Shown in pieces: positions 25,722 to 36,269 of a stretch of 64,000 nucleotides of DNA. The translations under genes and the position numbers were made by a program. The stretch lies in NCBI GenBank assembly GCA_963771735.1, contig CAVYUN010000004.1, positions 310,001 through 374,000 of the forward strand, written 5' to 3'. Position 1 is the stretch's first letter; every line of letters begins with the position of its first letter. The notes beneath the pieces are model-generated. The model did no database searches, had not been told where the DNA came from, and saw nothing but the letters and a program-made list of their open reading frames with translations. Origin of the DNA: 66-474 sp963771735. GTDB taxonomy: Bacteria > Pseudomonadota > Gammaproteobacteria > Xanthomonadales > Rhodanobacteraceae.

Positions 25722-25919
25722 ATGAATACATCACGCGCATTGCGCCGTTCCCGGCATGACCGGATGATTGCGGGCGTGGTCGGCGGACTGGCCGATTACT
25801 TCGGACTCGATCCCACGCTGGCCCGCGTCATCTACGTGCTGGTGTCGATCTTTTCCGCCGCCTTCCCCGGCATCCTCGTTTACATCCTGCTGTGGATCCT
25901 GATCCCCGAGGAAACCTGA
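25722..25919 (+). CDS. PspC-domain small membrane protein
   Basis: A 65-residue protein with the PspC domain: basic N-terminus, IAGVVGGLADYFGLDPTLAR, then one hydrophobic segment ending in LLWILIPEE. Such proteins are small inner-membrane factors related to the phage-shock response. ATG 25722 is the start that gives the family length; an upstream in-frame start at 25644 adds non-conserved residues. It is free-standing, with no pspA or pspB nearby. Confidence 0.88.
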   Translation: MNTSRALRRSRHDRMIAGVVGGLADYFGLDPTLARVIYVLVSIFSAAFPGILVYILLWILIPEET

Positions 25920-26027
25920 ATCGAAAGGGGTCGTGAGCCGCCGGGACGACGCGTGTGCCATTCGCAAGGCTCGCTTCACGGGGAGCATGCTACGCTTCGT
26001 CGCCGCGCGGTACGCGAAGCCCCGGCA

Positions 26028-27068
26028 ATGAATGAAATGAGCGGAGATACGACGGCGCACGACAGTTTGCGCGCAGTGCAATGGCAAGCTGACCGCCTGC
26101 ATTTGCTCGACCAGCGCCAACTGCCGTTAAAGGAAGCGTGGCTTGACTGTCGCAATGCCGGCGAGGTGGCACAAGCGATTCGCGATCTGGTCGTTCGCGG
26201 TGCGCCGGCCATCGGCATCGCCGCTGCATGGGGTGTGGTGCTGGCCGCGCAACGTGACGAAGACCTGGGTGCCTCGATGGCGACGTTGCGTGCTGCACGG
26301 CCCACCGCGGTCAACCTGATGGCCGCGCTCGACCGCATGCGAGCACGCATCGATGCCGGTGCGGGCGCCGCGGCGCTTGCCCACGAGGCGCAGGCGATCC
26401 AGGACGAGGATCTGGCAGCCAACCGTGCGATGGGTGCCATGGGCGCGGCGTTGATCGCGCCGGACAGCGGCGTGCTGACCCATTGCAACACCGGTTCGCT
26501 CGCGACCTCGGGCTTCGGGACGGCGCTCGGCGTGATCCGTGCGGGTTACGCATCCGGCAACATCGCGCGCGTGTATGTGGGCGAGACCCGTCCTTGGCTG
26601 CAGGGCGCGCGCCTGACGATGTGGGAACTGCAACGCGACGGCATTCCCGCGACGCTGATCGCCGATTCGGCGGCCTCGCACCTGATGCAATCGCGGCGGG
26701 TGCAATGGGTGGTCGTCGGTGCCGACCGCATCGCGGCGAACGGCGATGTCGCCAACAAGATCGGAACGTACCAGCTGGCGATCGCAGCGCGACACCACGG
26801 CGTCAGGTTCATGGTGGTGGCGCCATCGACGACGGTCGATCTCGACACGCCGTCGGGTGATGCCATCGAAATCGAGTTGCGCGATCCGACCGAACTGCTC
26901 GGTTGTGCCGGCCAGCGTACGGTTGCGGAAGGCGCTCAGGCCTGGAATCCGGTGTTCGACGTGACGCCGCACGACCTCATCGACGTACTCGTCACCGAGC
27001 GCGGCGTGATCACGCAACCCGATGCCGCTGCGCTGCGCGCGGTGTTCGGTAGATCGGTCACGCACTGA
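26028..27068 (+). CDS. mtnA: S-methyl-5-thioribose-1-phosphate isomerase
   Basis: Aldose-ketose isomerase of the methionine salvage pathway (5-methylthioribose-1-P to 5-methylthioribulose-1-P), related to eIF2B, 346 residues. Family signatures are visible: RGAPAIGIAAAWG, the catalytic Cys in THCNTGSLATSGFGTALG, and the catalytic Asp in VVGADRIAANGDVANKIGTY. ATG 26028 is preferred; an earlier start at 25953 adds unrelated sequence. It is followed after 1 bp by the GtrA-family gene. No other mtn gene is seen here. Confidence 0.95.
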   Translation: MNEMSGDTTAHDSLRAVQWQADRLHLLDQRQLPLKEAWLDCRNAGEVAQAIRDLVVRGAPAIGIAAAWGVVLAAQRDEDLGASMATLRAARPTAVNLMAALDRMRARIDAGAGAAALAHEAQAIQDEDLAANRAMGAMGAALIAPDSGVLTHCNTGSLATSGFGTALGVIRAGYASGNIARVYVGETRPWLQGARLTMWELQRDGIPATLIADSAASHLMQSRRVQWVVVGADRIAANGDVANKIGTYQLAIAARHHGVRFMVVAPSTTVDLDTPSGDAIEIELRDPTELLGCAGQRTVAEGAQAWNPVFDVTPHDLIDVLVTERGVITQPDAAALRAVFGRSVTH

Positions 27069-27069
27069 G

Positions 27070-27666
27070 ATGTGGCATCTGCCCAAGCAGCTTGCATGGT
27101 TCGGTGTCGGCGGCTTCATCGGCTTCATCGTCGATGCCGGCGTGGTCCAGTTGCTGGTCAGCAAATTCGGCGTGAATCCCTACGTCGGTCGCCTGTTCTC
27201 GTTCCTGTGCGCGGCGACCGCGACCTGGCTGTTCAATCGCCATTTCACTTTCCGCAGGCGCGGCGACTACGGCTTGTTCGGCGAGTGGTCGCGTTACATC
27301 GTCGCGATGTCGGCCGGCTTCGCGCTCAATTACACGACCTACGCGCTGATCGTGTACTTCTCGCATTTCGTGCAGGCCTGGCCGGCCATCGGGGTGGCCG
27401 CGGGTTCGCTGCCGGGCTCGGCGGTGAATTTTCTGGGTGCCCGGCAATGGGTATTTTCGGGGTCGCGAGGGGCGGCTCCGCGCCCCCCCCGGAACGATCC
27501 GAACGCATGCCGTAAGTTGGCGTATATATTGAAGATTTTCGGGTCTTTTCGGGGCGCGTTGTGGTACCATTCCAAGGTTGCTCTGGGCGTGGATGCGTGG
27601 CTGCAATCCGCGCCTTTCGTGTTCACCAGACATGGGAAACAAACGGATGGCGGAGCCGGGCAGTGA
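27070..27666 (+). CDS. GtrA-family membrane protein (C-terminus probably altered by a poly-C frameshift)
   Basis: Inner-membrane protein with four hydrophobic segments in its first ~140 residues (FGVGGFIGFIVDAGVVQLLV onward; TWLFNRHFTFRR; FLGARQWVF). It is a GtrA/DPMS-like protein proposed to help flip lipid-linked sugars. As written it is 198 residues and overlaps the gyrA start by 20 bp. The last ~60 residues, after a run of eight Cs (27483-27490), do not look like GtrA. If the run were one base longer the frame would stop at 27515 (about 148 residues), the usual length, leaving about 130 bp for the gyrA promoter. I favour the shorter protein. Confidence 0.75.
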   Translation: MWHLPKQLAWFGVGGFIGFIVDAGVVQLLVSKFGVNPYVGRLFSFLCAATATWLFNRHFTFRRRGDYGLFGEWSRYIVAMSAGFALNYTTYALIVYFSHFVQAWPAIGVAAGSLPGSAVNFLGARQWVFSGSRGAAPRPPRNDPNACRKLAYILKIFGSFRGALWYHSKVALGVDAWLQSAPFVFTRHGKQTDGGAGQ

Positions 27667-30238
27667 AGTAATTCGCGTCAACATCGAAGACGAGATGCGC
27701 CAGAGCTATCTCGATTACGCGATGAGCGTGATCGTGGGTCGTGCGCTGCCCGACGTGCGCGACGGATTGAAGCCGGTGCATCGGCGTGTGCTGTTCGCGA
27801 TGAACGAACTGGGCAACGCCTGGAACAAGTCGTACAAGAAATCCGCGCGCGTGGTCGGTGACGTGATCGGCAAATACCATCCGCACGGCGACTCTTCGGT
27901 CTACGACGCGATCGTGCGCATGGCGCAGCCGTTCTCGCTGCGCTACATGCTGGTGGACGGGCAGGGCAATTTCGGTTCGGTGGACGGCGACAGTCCGGCC
28001 GCGATGCGATACACCGAGGTGCGCATGGCGCGCCTCACCCACGACCTGCTTGCCGACATCGACAAGGAAACCGTCGATTTCGGACCCAACTACGACGAGA
28101 GCGAACGCGAGCCGCTGGTGCTGCCCACGCGGGTGCCGAATCTGCTGATCAACGGTTCGGCCGGCATCGCGGTCGGCATGGCCACCAACGTGCCGCCGCA
28201 CAACATGGGCGAAGTGATCGACGCCACCATTGCGCTGATCGACAACCCGGATCTCGGCATCGATGAATTGATGCAGTTCGTGCCCGGCCCGGACTTCCCG
28301 ACCGCCGGCATCATCAATGGCGCCGCCGGCATCGTGCAGGCGTACCGCAGCGGCCGCGGCCGCGTGCTGGTGCGCGCGAAGACGGAGATCGAGACCGACG
28401 AGCGCGGCCACGAGGCAATCATCGCCACCGAGCTGCCGTACCAGGTCAACAAGGCGCGCCTGATCGAGAAGATCGCCGAACTGGTCAAGGAAAAGAAGCT
28501 CGAAGGCATCAGCGGCCTGCGCGACGAGTCCGACAAGGATGGCATGCGTGTCGTGATCGAGGTGCGCCGGGACGCCGCGGCCGACGTGGTCCTGAACAAC
28601 CTGTTCCAGCAGACCCAGTTGCAGGTCACCTTCGGCATCAACATGGTGGCGCTGGTCGACGGCCAGCCACGCCTGTTGCACCTCAAGGAAATTCTCGAGT
28701 ATTTCATCCGCCATCGGCGCGAGGTGGTCACCCGCCGCACCATCTTCGACCTGCGCAAGGCACGTGCCCGCGCGCACGTACTGGAAGGCCTGACCGTTGC
28801 GCTGGCCAACATCGACGCGATGATCGAACTGATCAAGACTTCGGAATCGCCGCAAGTCGCGCGCGAACGCATGCTGGCGTGCAAGTGGGAACCGGGGATG
28901 GTGCGCGCCATGCTCGATGCCGCCGGTGCTGCCGCGACGCGGCCCGAGGACCTTGATCCACGCGTGGGCCTCAAGGAAGACGGTTACCAGCTTTCCGAAG
29001 TGCAGGCCAAGGAGATCCTGGAGATGCGCCTGCACCGCCTGACCGGGCTGGAGCAGGACAAGCTCACCGACGAGTACAAGCAACTACTGGAGACCATCCG
29101 CGGGCTGATCGCGATCCTCGAGAACCCGGACCGGCTTATGGAAGTGATCCGCGGCGAACTGGTCGAGATGAAGGAGCTTTACGGCGACGCGCGCCGCACC
29201 GAAATCCTGCATACCCAGGAGGACCTCGAGACGCTGGACCTGATCGCCCAGGAAGACGTGGCCGTCACGTTGTCGCACGCCGGTTACGTGAAACGCCAGT
29301 CGCTGGACATCTACCGCGCGCAGAAGCGTGGCGGCAAGGGCCGCTCGGCGACCAGCATGAAGGAAGAAGACTTCGTCGAAAAGTTGTGGATCGTCAACAC
29401 CCACGACACGTTGCTGACCTTCACCAGCAACGGGCGCGTGTACTGGCTAGACGTTTACCGCATTCCCGAAGCCGGTCCCGGCGCGCGCGGCCGGCCGATC
29501 GTGAACCTGCTGCCGCTGGAAGAAGGCGAAAAGGTGCAGGCAGTGTTGCCGGTACGCGAGTACGCGGATGATCGTTTCGTGTTTTTCGCCACGCGCAAGG
29601 GCACTGTCAAGAAAACGCCGTTGAAGGAATTCGAATACAAGTTGCAGCGCGGAAAGCTCGCGATCGGGCTGGACGAGGGCGACGGTCTGGTGGAGGCCGA
29701 GCTCACCGACGACAACTGCGACGTGCTGCTGTTTGCATCGAGCGGCAAGGCTGCGCGCTTTGCCGGCAGCGAAGTGCGGCCGATGGGCCGCACTGCGCGC
29801 GGCGTCCGCGGCATGCGCCTGACCGGTGACGTGCAGGTGGTATCGATGATCGTCGCCGACGAAAACACCGGGGCCGAGACTTGCGACGTGCTTACGGCCA
29901 CGGAGCGCGGTTATGGCAAGCGCACCCCGCTGGCCGATTTCCCGCGCAAGGGCCGTGGCTCGCAAGGCGTGATCGCGATCCAGTGCTCCGAGCGCAACGG
30001 TGCATTGGTGGCGGCGGTAGCCACCGACGCCGGTCACGAACTGATGCTGATCTCGGACAAGGGCACGCTGGTGCGCACGCGCGTCGCCGAAGTCTCGCAG
30101 GTCGGCCGCAACACCCAGGGCGTCACCCTGATCCGGCTGCCCGATGACGAAAAGCTTGCCGGCGTGGTGAAGATCGAAAATGACGGCGATGACGACACGG
30201 ATTTGAACGGTTCTGCAGGTGAGACTGCATCCGACTGA
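27647..30238 (+). CDS. gyrA: DNA gyrase subunit A
   Basis: Catalytic cleavage subunit of DNA gyrase, 863 residues from ATG 27647 (MAEPGSEVIRVNIEDEMRQS). An ATG at 27632 is also in frame, but the family N-terminus supports 27647. The active Tyr is Y122 (AAMRYTEVRM). The quinolone-resistance region reads HPHGDSSVYDAIVRMAQ with S83 and D87, the usual susceptible residues. A C-terminal beta-pinwheel domain is present with the GyrA box QKRGGKGR, which separates it from ParC. The C-terminal tail is acidic (NDGDDDTD). Confidence 0.98.
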   Translation: MAEPGSEVIRVNIEDEMRQSYLDYAMSVIVGRALPDVRDGLKPVHRRVLFAMNELGNAWNKSYKKSARVVGDVIGKYHPHGDSSVYDAIVRMAQPFSLRYMLVDGQGNFGSVDGDSPAAMRYTEVRMARLTHDLLADIDKETVDFGPNYDESEREPLVLPTRVPNLLINGSAGIAVGMATNVPPHNMGEVIDATIALIDNPDLGIDELMQFVPGPDFPTAGIINGAAGIVQAYRSGRGRVLVRAKTEIETDERGHEAIIATELPYQVNKARLIEKIAELVKEKKLEGISGLRDESDKDGMRVVIEVRRDAAADVVLNNLFQQTQLQVTFGINMVALVDGQPRLLHLKEILEYFIRHRREVVTRRTIFDLRKARARAHVLEGLTVALANIDAMIELIKTSESPQVARERMLACKWEPGMVRAMLDAAGAAATRPEDLDPRVGLKEDGYQLSEVQAKEILEMRLHRLTGLEQDKLTDEYKQLLETIRGLIAILENPDRLMEVIRGELVEMKELYGDARRTEILHTQEDLETLDLIAQEDVAVTLSHAGYVKRQSLDIYRAQKRGGKGRSATSMKEEDFVEKLWIVNTHDTLLTFTSNGRVYWLDVYRIPEAGPGARGRPIVNLLPLEEGEKVQAVLPVREYADDRFVFFATRKGTVKKTPLKEFEYKLQRGKLAIGLDEGDGLVEAELTDDNCDVLLFASSGKAARFAGSEVRPMGRTARGVRGMRLTGDVQVVSMIVADENTGAETCDVLTATERGYGKRTPLADFPRKGRGSQGVIAIQCSERNGALVAAVATDAGHELMLISDKGTLVRTRVAEVSQVGRNTQGVTLIRLPDDEKLAGVVKIENDGDDDTDLNGSAGETASD

Positions 30239-30322
30239 TCGTGGTTGATGGTCAGGCAAAAGCGAGACTCGGCACGAACGTGATTTGTGTCGGGTTTTGT
30301 CGGGCGTGTTGCGGGCCGCACG

Positions 30323-30571
30323 CTACTTGCCGGATTGGTACTCCAGCCAGGCCCGCACTGCTCCGATACCCACAAACACACCGGCCTGTGCGAAAAGCCA
30401 CGACAGCCAGCCCCCATTGAAGGCGGCAAATGCCACGCCTGAAGCAAGTGTTGACAGGCCCGCCCAGAGAAACGCCTGGGATTTCCCGCCATCGCGTGCT
30501 TCGTACTCCCCCGCTTTGTAAAAGCCGATCATGCCGACGAACGTCAGTGCGATCGCGAGTTCAGTCGTCAT
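30323..30571 (-). CDS. small two-helix membrane protein of unknown function
   Basis: 82 residues with two hydrophobic segments (LAIALTFVGMIGFY and a long central stretch LWAGLSTLASGVAFAAFNGG through FAQAGVFVGIGAV). The intervening charged part (KAGEYEARDGGKSQ) and the C-terminal YQSGK are polar. I do not recognise the family. It lies between gyrA (convergent) and a peroxiredoxin gene on its own strand, 54 bp downstream of the latter. Confidence 0.6.
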   Translation of the reverse strand: MTTELAIALTFVGMIGFYKAGEYEARDGGKSQAFLWAGLSTLASGVAFAAFNGGWLSWLFAQAGVFVGIGAVRAWLEYQSGK

Positions 30572-30625
30572 GCTTCTGACTTGATCGTGCCGTTGAACGA
30601 TTCAGCGTCAACGCTGCAACACGCC

Positions 30626-31105
30626 TTACTCGATCGCCGCCAGCATCGCCTCGGCGGATGACACCCGGAATTCGCCCGGCGCCTCGATCTGCAGCACTTT
30701 CACCACGCCGTCGTCGGCATACAGCGCGAAGCGCTTCGAGCGCATGCCCATTCCGAATTTCGTGGAATCCATCTCAAGGCCCAGCGCCTTGGTAAAGTCG
30801 CCGTTGCCGTCGGCCAGCATCAGCATGCCGTCGGGCACATGGCGGTCCTCGGCCCACGCCTGCATCACGAAAGCGTCGTTGACGGCCATGCAGGCGACGT
30901 CGATGCCGCGTTTCCTGAAATCGTCGTAGCGTCCGATATAGCCGGGCAGGTGGCGCTCGGAGCATGTCGGCGTGAAGGCGCCGGGTACGGCGAACAGCAC
31001 CACTTTTTTGCCCTTGAACACGTCGTCGGTGGTCAGCTGCTGCACGCCGTCGCGCAGCACGGAGAAAGTGGCGGAGGGCAGCTGGTCACCGATCTGGATG
31101 GTCAT
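30626..31105 (-). CDS. peroxiredoxin (Prx5 type)
   Basis: Thiol peroxidase that reduces peroxides, 159 residues from ATG 31105. The peroxidatic Cys is C48 in PGAFTPTCSERHLPG, the Prx5-type motif. A further Cys lies near residue 72 (DVACMAVND), a position where an intramolecular resolving Cys is not established, so the reductant may be glutathione/glutaredoxin; this is inference. The conserved Arg near the C-terminus (MRSKRFALY) is present. An upstream in-frame start at 31162 lacks conservation. Divergent from the hsp20 gene, whose heat-shock-type promoter begins 57 bp from this start. Confidence 0.92.
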   Translation of the reverse strand: MTIQIGDQLPSATFSVLRDGVQQLTTDDVFKGKKVVLFAVPGAFTPTCSERHLPGYIGRYDDFRKRGIDVACMAVNDAFVMQAWAEDRHVPDGMLMLADGNGDFTKALGLEMDSTKFGMGMRSKRFALYADDGVVKVLQIEAPGEFRVSSAEAMLAAIE

Positions 31106-31161
31106 GGTCGTTTCCGTGGTGGATGGCCCAGCCATGCTACCCGATGCCGGTCGTGCCAACA

Positions 31162-31189
31162 CTTGAAACCGGGCGTGAAGCCCCTACCT
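31162..31189 (+). promoter_or_regulatory. sigma-32-type heat-shock promoter of hsp20
   Basis: CTTGAAA (31162-31168) and CCCCTACCT (31181-31189) with a spacer of 12 bases closely match the RpoH pattern CTTGAAA / CCCCATnT. The expected start is about 40 bp before the hsp20 ATG. Confidence 0.75.
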
Positions 31190-31235
31190 CGGGATCAGTG
31201 GCCGACCGTGGCCAAACCGACTTGAGGAGACCAGC

Positions 31236-31685
31236 ATGTATATCCAGCGTTCCACCCTGTGGCCCAATACCGATCGCCTGCCGCGCGAATTCAGCCGTGC
31301 GCTCAGCCGTTTGTTCGAGGTCGAGGAAGGCGACCAGTCCGACGTGGTGACCAGCGAATGGGCACCGCGCGTGGACATCCGCGAGGAAGACAAGCGCTTC
31401 GTGATCGAGGCCGACATTCCGGGCGTCGATCCGAAGGCCATCGACATCAACATGGACAAGGGCGTCCTGTCGATCCGCGGCGAGCGCAAGACCGAGCACA
31501 AGGTCGAGGACGGCAAGTACACCCGTGTCGAGCGCGCCCACGGCGTGTTCCATCGCCGCTTCGCGCTGCCGGACAGCGCCAACCCGGACGGCATCCGCGC
31601 CACCGGCAAGCACGGCGTGCTGGAAATCGAGATTCCGAAGCGCCCGGAAACCACGCCACGCAAGATCGACATCGAAGTCGAGTAA
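31236..31685 (+). CDS. small heat-shock protein, Hsp20/alpha-crystallin family
   Basis: ATP-independent holdase of 149 residues. The alpha-crystallin domain spans about residues 42-137 (EWAPRVDIREEDKRFVIEAD, IPGVDPKAIDI, GVLSIRGERK, then GVFHRRFALPDSA and HGVLEIEIPK). A C-terminal tail (KRPETTPRKIDIEVE) follows; the usual I-x-I anchor is present as IEI/IDI. AGGAG lies about 8 bases before the ATG. A sigma-32-type promoter precedes it and an intrinsic terminator separates it from the cbpA gene, suggesting partial read-through into the second chaperone gene. Confidence 0.96.
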   Translation: MYIQRSTLWPNTDRLPREFSRALSRLFEVEEGDQSDVVTSEWAPRVDIREEDKRFVIEADIPGVDPKAIDINMDKGVLSIRGERKTEHKVEDGKYTRVERAHGVFHRRFALPDSANPDGIRATGKHGVLEIEIPKRPETTPRKIDIEVE

Positions 31686-31731
31686 GCAGGGTTCGGTGCG
31701 TGGGTTCAGGCGCGCCGATGCGGCATAATCG

Positions 31732-31764
31732 AAACCCGCGGCGGCGATGCACGCCGCGGGTTTT
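31732..31764 (+). terminator. intrinsic terminator between hsp20 and cbpA
   Basis: Perfect 12-bp stem AAACCCGCGGCG (31732-31743) with CGCCGCGGGTTT (31752-31763), 8-nt loop, TTTT at the end. It lies only 23 bp before the cbpA start, leaving little room for a separate promoter. Confidence 0.88.
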
Positions 31765-31786
31765 CGTGTTGATTCTGGGGGCATGA

Positions 31787-32701
31787 ATGGAGTTCCAGGA
31801 CTACTACAAGACCCTCGGCGTGAAGCAGGGTGCCGGCGATGACGAGATCAAGGCGGCTTACCGCAAACTCGCGCGCAAGTATCACCCCGACAAGAACAAG
31901 GAAGCCGGCGCCGAGGACAAGTTCAAGGCCATCAGCGAGGCCTACGAAGTGCTGCACGACAAGCAGAAGCGTGCGGCCTACGACAACCTGCGCGCGGGGG
32001 GCGGCTATCGGGCCGGCGACAACTTCCGGCCGCCGCCGGGCTGGCAGCAACAGCAGGCCCCGGGTGGTTTCGAATTCCGGGACTTCGGCGGCGAAGGCGG
32101 CGGCTTCAGCGATTTCTTCGAGTCGTTGTTCGGGGCGCGAGCGGGTGGGGCGCGTGCGCAGCGCGGCCCGATGCGTGGCAATGACGTGCGCGCAGGCGTG
32201 GAGATCGACCTGCGTACTGCGTACGCGGGCGGCAAGCAGCGCCTTGGGTTGCGCGATGCAACCGGCGAACGCACGCTGGAGGTCAACATTCCAGCCGGCA
32301 TCCTGCCGGGGCAGGTGATTCGCCTCGCCGGGCAGGGCGAGCCCGGCTACAACGGTGCGCCAGCGGGCGACCTGATGATGGAAGTCCAGGTACGCGACGA
32401 TCCGCAATTCAAACTGCACGGGCGCGACGTCGAGGTGGAGGTTGCGGTCTCGCCATGGGAGGCCGCGCTGGGTGCGAAGGTCCCGGTGCCGACGCTCGGT
32501 GGCAACGTGGAGTTGCGCATTCCCGCGGATTCGCGCAGTGGTCGCAAGTTGCGCCTCAAGGGGCGCGGCATGCCCGGCAAGACGCCGGGCGACCAGATCG
32601 TCACGCTGGCGATCCAGACGCCGCCGGCGGACAGCGACAAGGCCAAGGCGGCCTATCAGGCTTTCGAGAAGGCGTTCGGCGAATTCGATCCGCGCGCCTG
32701 A
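31787..32701 (+). CDS. cbpA: DnaJ-class co-chaperone CbpA
   Basis: Curved-DNA-binding-protein-A type Hsp40 of 304 residues that stimulates DnaK. The J domain is at residues 5-70, with the HPD motif in KYHPDKNKEAGAEDKF. A Gly/Phe-rich linker follows (about 75-115), then two C-terminal beta domains (about 125-295). There is no CxxCxGxG zinc region, which separates it from DnaJ proper. The start is ATG 31787, with TGGGGG upstream. cbpM, its usual modulator, is not the next gene. It may be transcribed by read-through of the terminator after hsp20. Confidence 0.93.
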   Translation: MEFQDYYKTLGVKQGAGDDEIKAAYRKLARKYHPDKNKEAGAEDKFKAISEAYEVLHDKQKRAAYDNLRAGGGYRAGDNFRPPPGWQQQQAPGGFEFRDFGGEGGGFSDFFESLFGARAGGARAQRGPMRGNDVRAGVEIDLRTAYAGGKQRLGLRDATGERTLEVNIPAGILPGQVIRLAGQGEPGYNGAPAGDLMMEVQVRDDPQFKLHGRDVEVEVAVSPWEAALGAKVPVPTLGGNVELRIPADSRSGRKLRLKGRGMPGKTPGDQIVTLAIQTPPADSDKAKAAYQAFEKAFGEFDPRA

Positions 32702-32722
32702 AGCCTGCCCGGCGGACGGGTC

Positions 32723-33088
32723 TTACTTCACGAGCGCGTCGCTGAGCGCCTGGGTCAGGTCCGCCTCGTTCACCGGCTTGGTGACGTAGGCCTTGGCGCC
32801 CTGGCGCATGCCCCAGACCTTGTCGGTTTCCTGATCCTTGGTGGTGACCAGGATGACCGGGATGTGGGTGGTGTCCGGATCCTTGGAAATCGCGCGGGTC
32901 GCCTGGAAGCCGTTGAGGTTGGGCATGACCACATCCATCAGGACCAGATCGGGTTTGTCGCGCTTGGCGGCCTCGACCCCGGCGGCGCCGTCGGTCGCGG
33001 TGAGTGTCTGGTGGCCGAGCTTCTCCACCAGGCGCTTGAGGCCCTCCAACTGGGACGGCGAATCGTCGACGATCAGGATGCGTGCCAT
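32723..33088 (-). CDS. single-domain response regulator, PilH-like
   Basis: A 121-residue CheY-fold receiver with no output domain. The acidic pocket is D8/D9, the phospho-acceptor is D52 (LVLMDVVMPNLNG), the switch Thr is T82/T83 and the conserved Lys is K104 (YVTKPV). The sequence most resembles PilH/PilG regulators of type IV pilus twitching (ILIVDDSPSQLEGLKRLVEK). No pil or che genes are adjacent, so the assignment rests on sequence character only. It converges with cbpA. Confidence 0.85.
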   Translation of the reverse strand: MARILIVDDSPSQLEGLKRLVEKLGHQTLTATDGAAGVEAAKRDKPDLVLMDVVMPNLNGFQATRAISKDPDTTHIPVILVTTKDQETDKVWGMRQGAKAYVTKPVNEADLTQALSDALVK

Positions 33089-33236
33089 GCATGACTCCCG
33101 CAGTGGAAGCGCACATTGTAGGGAACGAAAACCGGATGCGCCATGCTTGCGCTGCTTGTCGTCCGGTCGTTCGAAATCGCGCGAGACGTGGGTGGCAGGT
33201 CGTCTGAAATCATAGGCTTATCGAGATGTTGCAAGA

Positions 33237-34250
<1,014 letters not shown>

Positions 34251-34254
34251 ACTT

Positions 34255-34788
34255 CTAGCGCGTTGGAGAGGAAAGCCGTATTGCAGTAATTTCAGTTTGC
34301 GCAGCACTCCCTATCGCGAATAGGGGATTCGCAGGACGCTGAATATCACTGACGCGAATTTCTCCCGAAGTCAGTACATGAGCATCAGTCAATGCATAAA
34401 ATATGACGTACCCGCTACTAGCCTGAGGGAAGTCCTTCGTTACATGGAACAACGCCTTTGCGTTTTTCACAGCCCCAATGAGAATTTTCGAAGCGTTCTG
34501 AACATTTGCGTCTTCACCAGCACCGATAATGCCACCGCCGTTGCTCAAGTACAGGCTCGCGTAATGATTGGCCGTTAGCAAAGTTACCTCGTTTTTGCCT
34601 TCCAAACCCCATTCAAATACGACGCCCCAGATTTCGTGCGGTGATTTCACTTTCAAACCCCCGTCTTTAGATTTGGACGTTAGAAAACGTAATCTGAGTT
34701 GCGAGGCAAGATTGCTTGATTGGCCGGCGCTTGCAGACATGGCGACCCCCAAGGCGATCAAGAACAAAAGCGAACCATGTTTCCACAT
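34255..34788 (-). CDS. unknown secreted protein downstream of lpdA
   Basis: 177 residues with a signal peptide (MWKHGSLLFLIALGVAMSASA). I do not recognise the mature part. It contains mixed alpha/beta-like sequence (SPHEIWGVVFEWGLEGKNEV, GGGIIGAGEDANVQNASKI) and ends with RLSSPTR. The ATG lies 3 nt after the lpdA stop and the gene ends 4 bp before acuI, so it is wedged into an apparent transcription unit. Its DNA is visibly less GC-rich and uses more A/T-ending codons than lpdA or acuI, which points to later acquisition. Confidence 0.6.
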   Translation of the reverse strand: MWKHGSLLFLIALGVAMSASAGQSSNLASQLRLRFLTSKSKDGGLKVKSPHEIWGVVFEWGLEGKNEVTLLTANHYASLYLSNGGGIIGAGEDANVQNASKILIGAVKNAKALFHVTKDFPQASSGYVIFYALTDAHVLTSGEIRVSDIQRPANPLFAIGSAAQTEITAIRLSSPTR

Positions 34789-34791
34789 GGC

Positions 34792-36219
<1,428 letters not shown>

Positions 36220-36269
36220 TGCGATTCCTTGGGTATTGCGGGTCACTTCCCTCGAAGGGGTGAAAGGCA

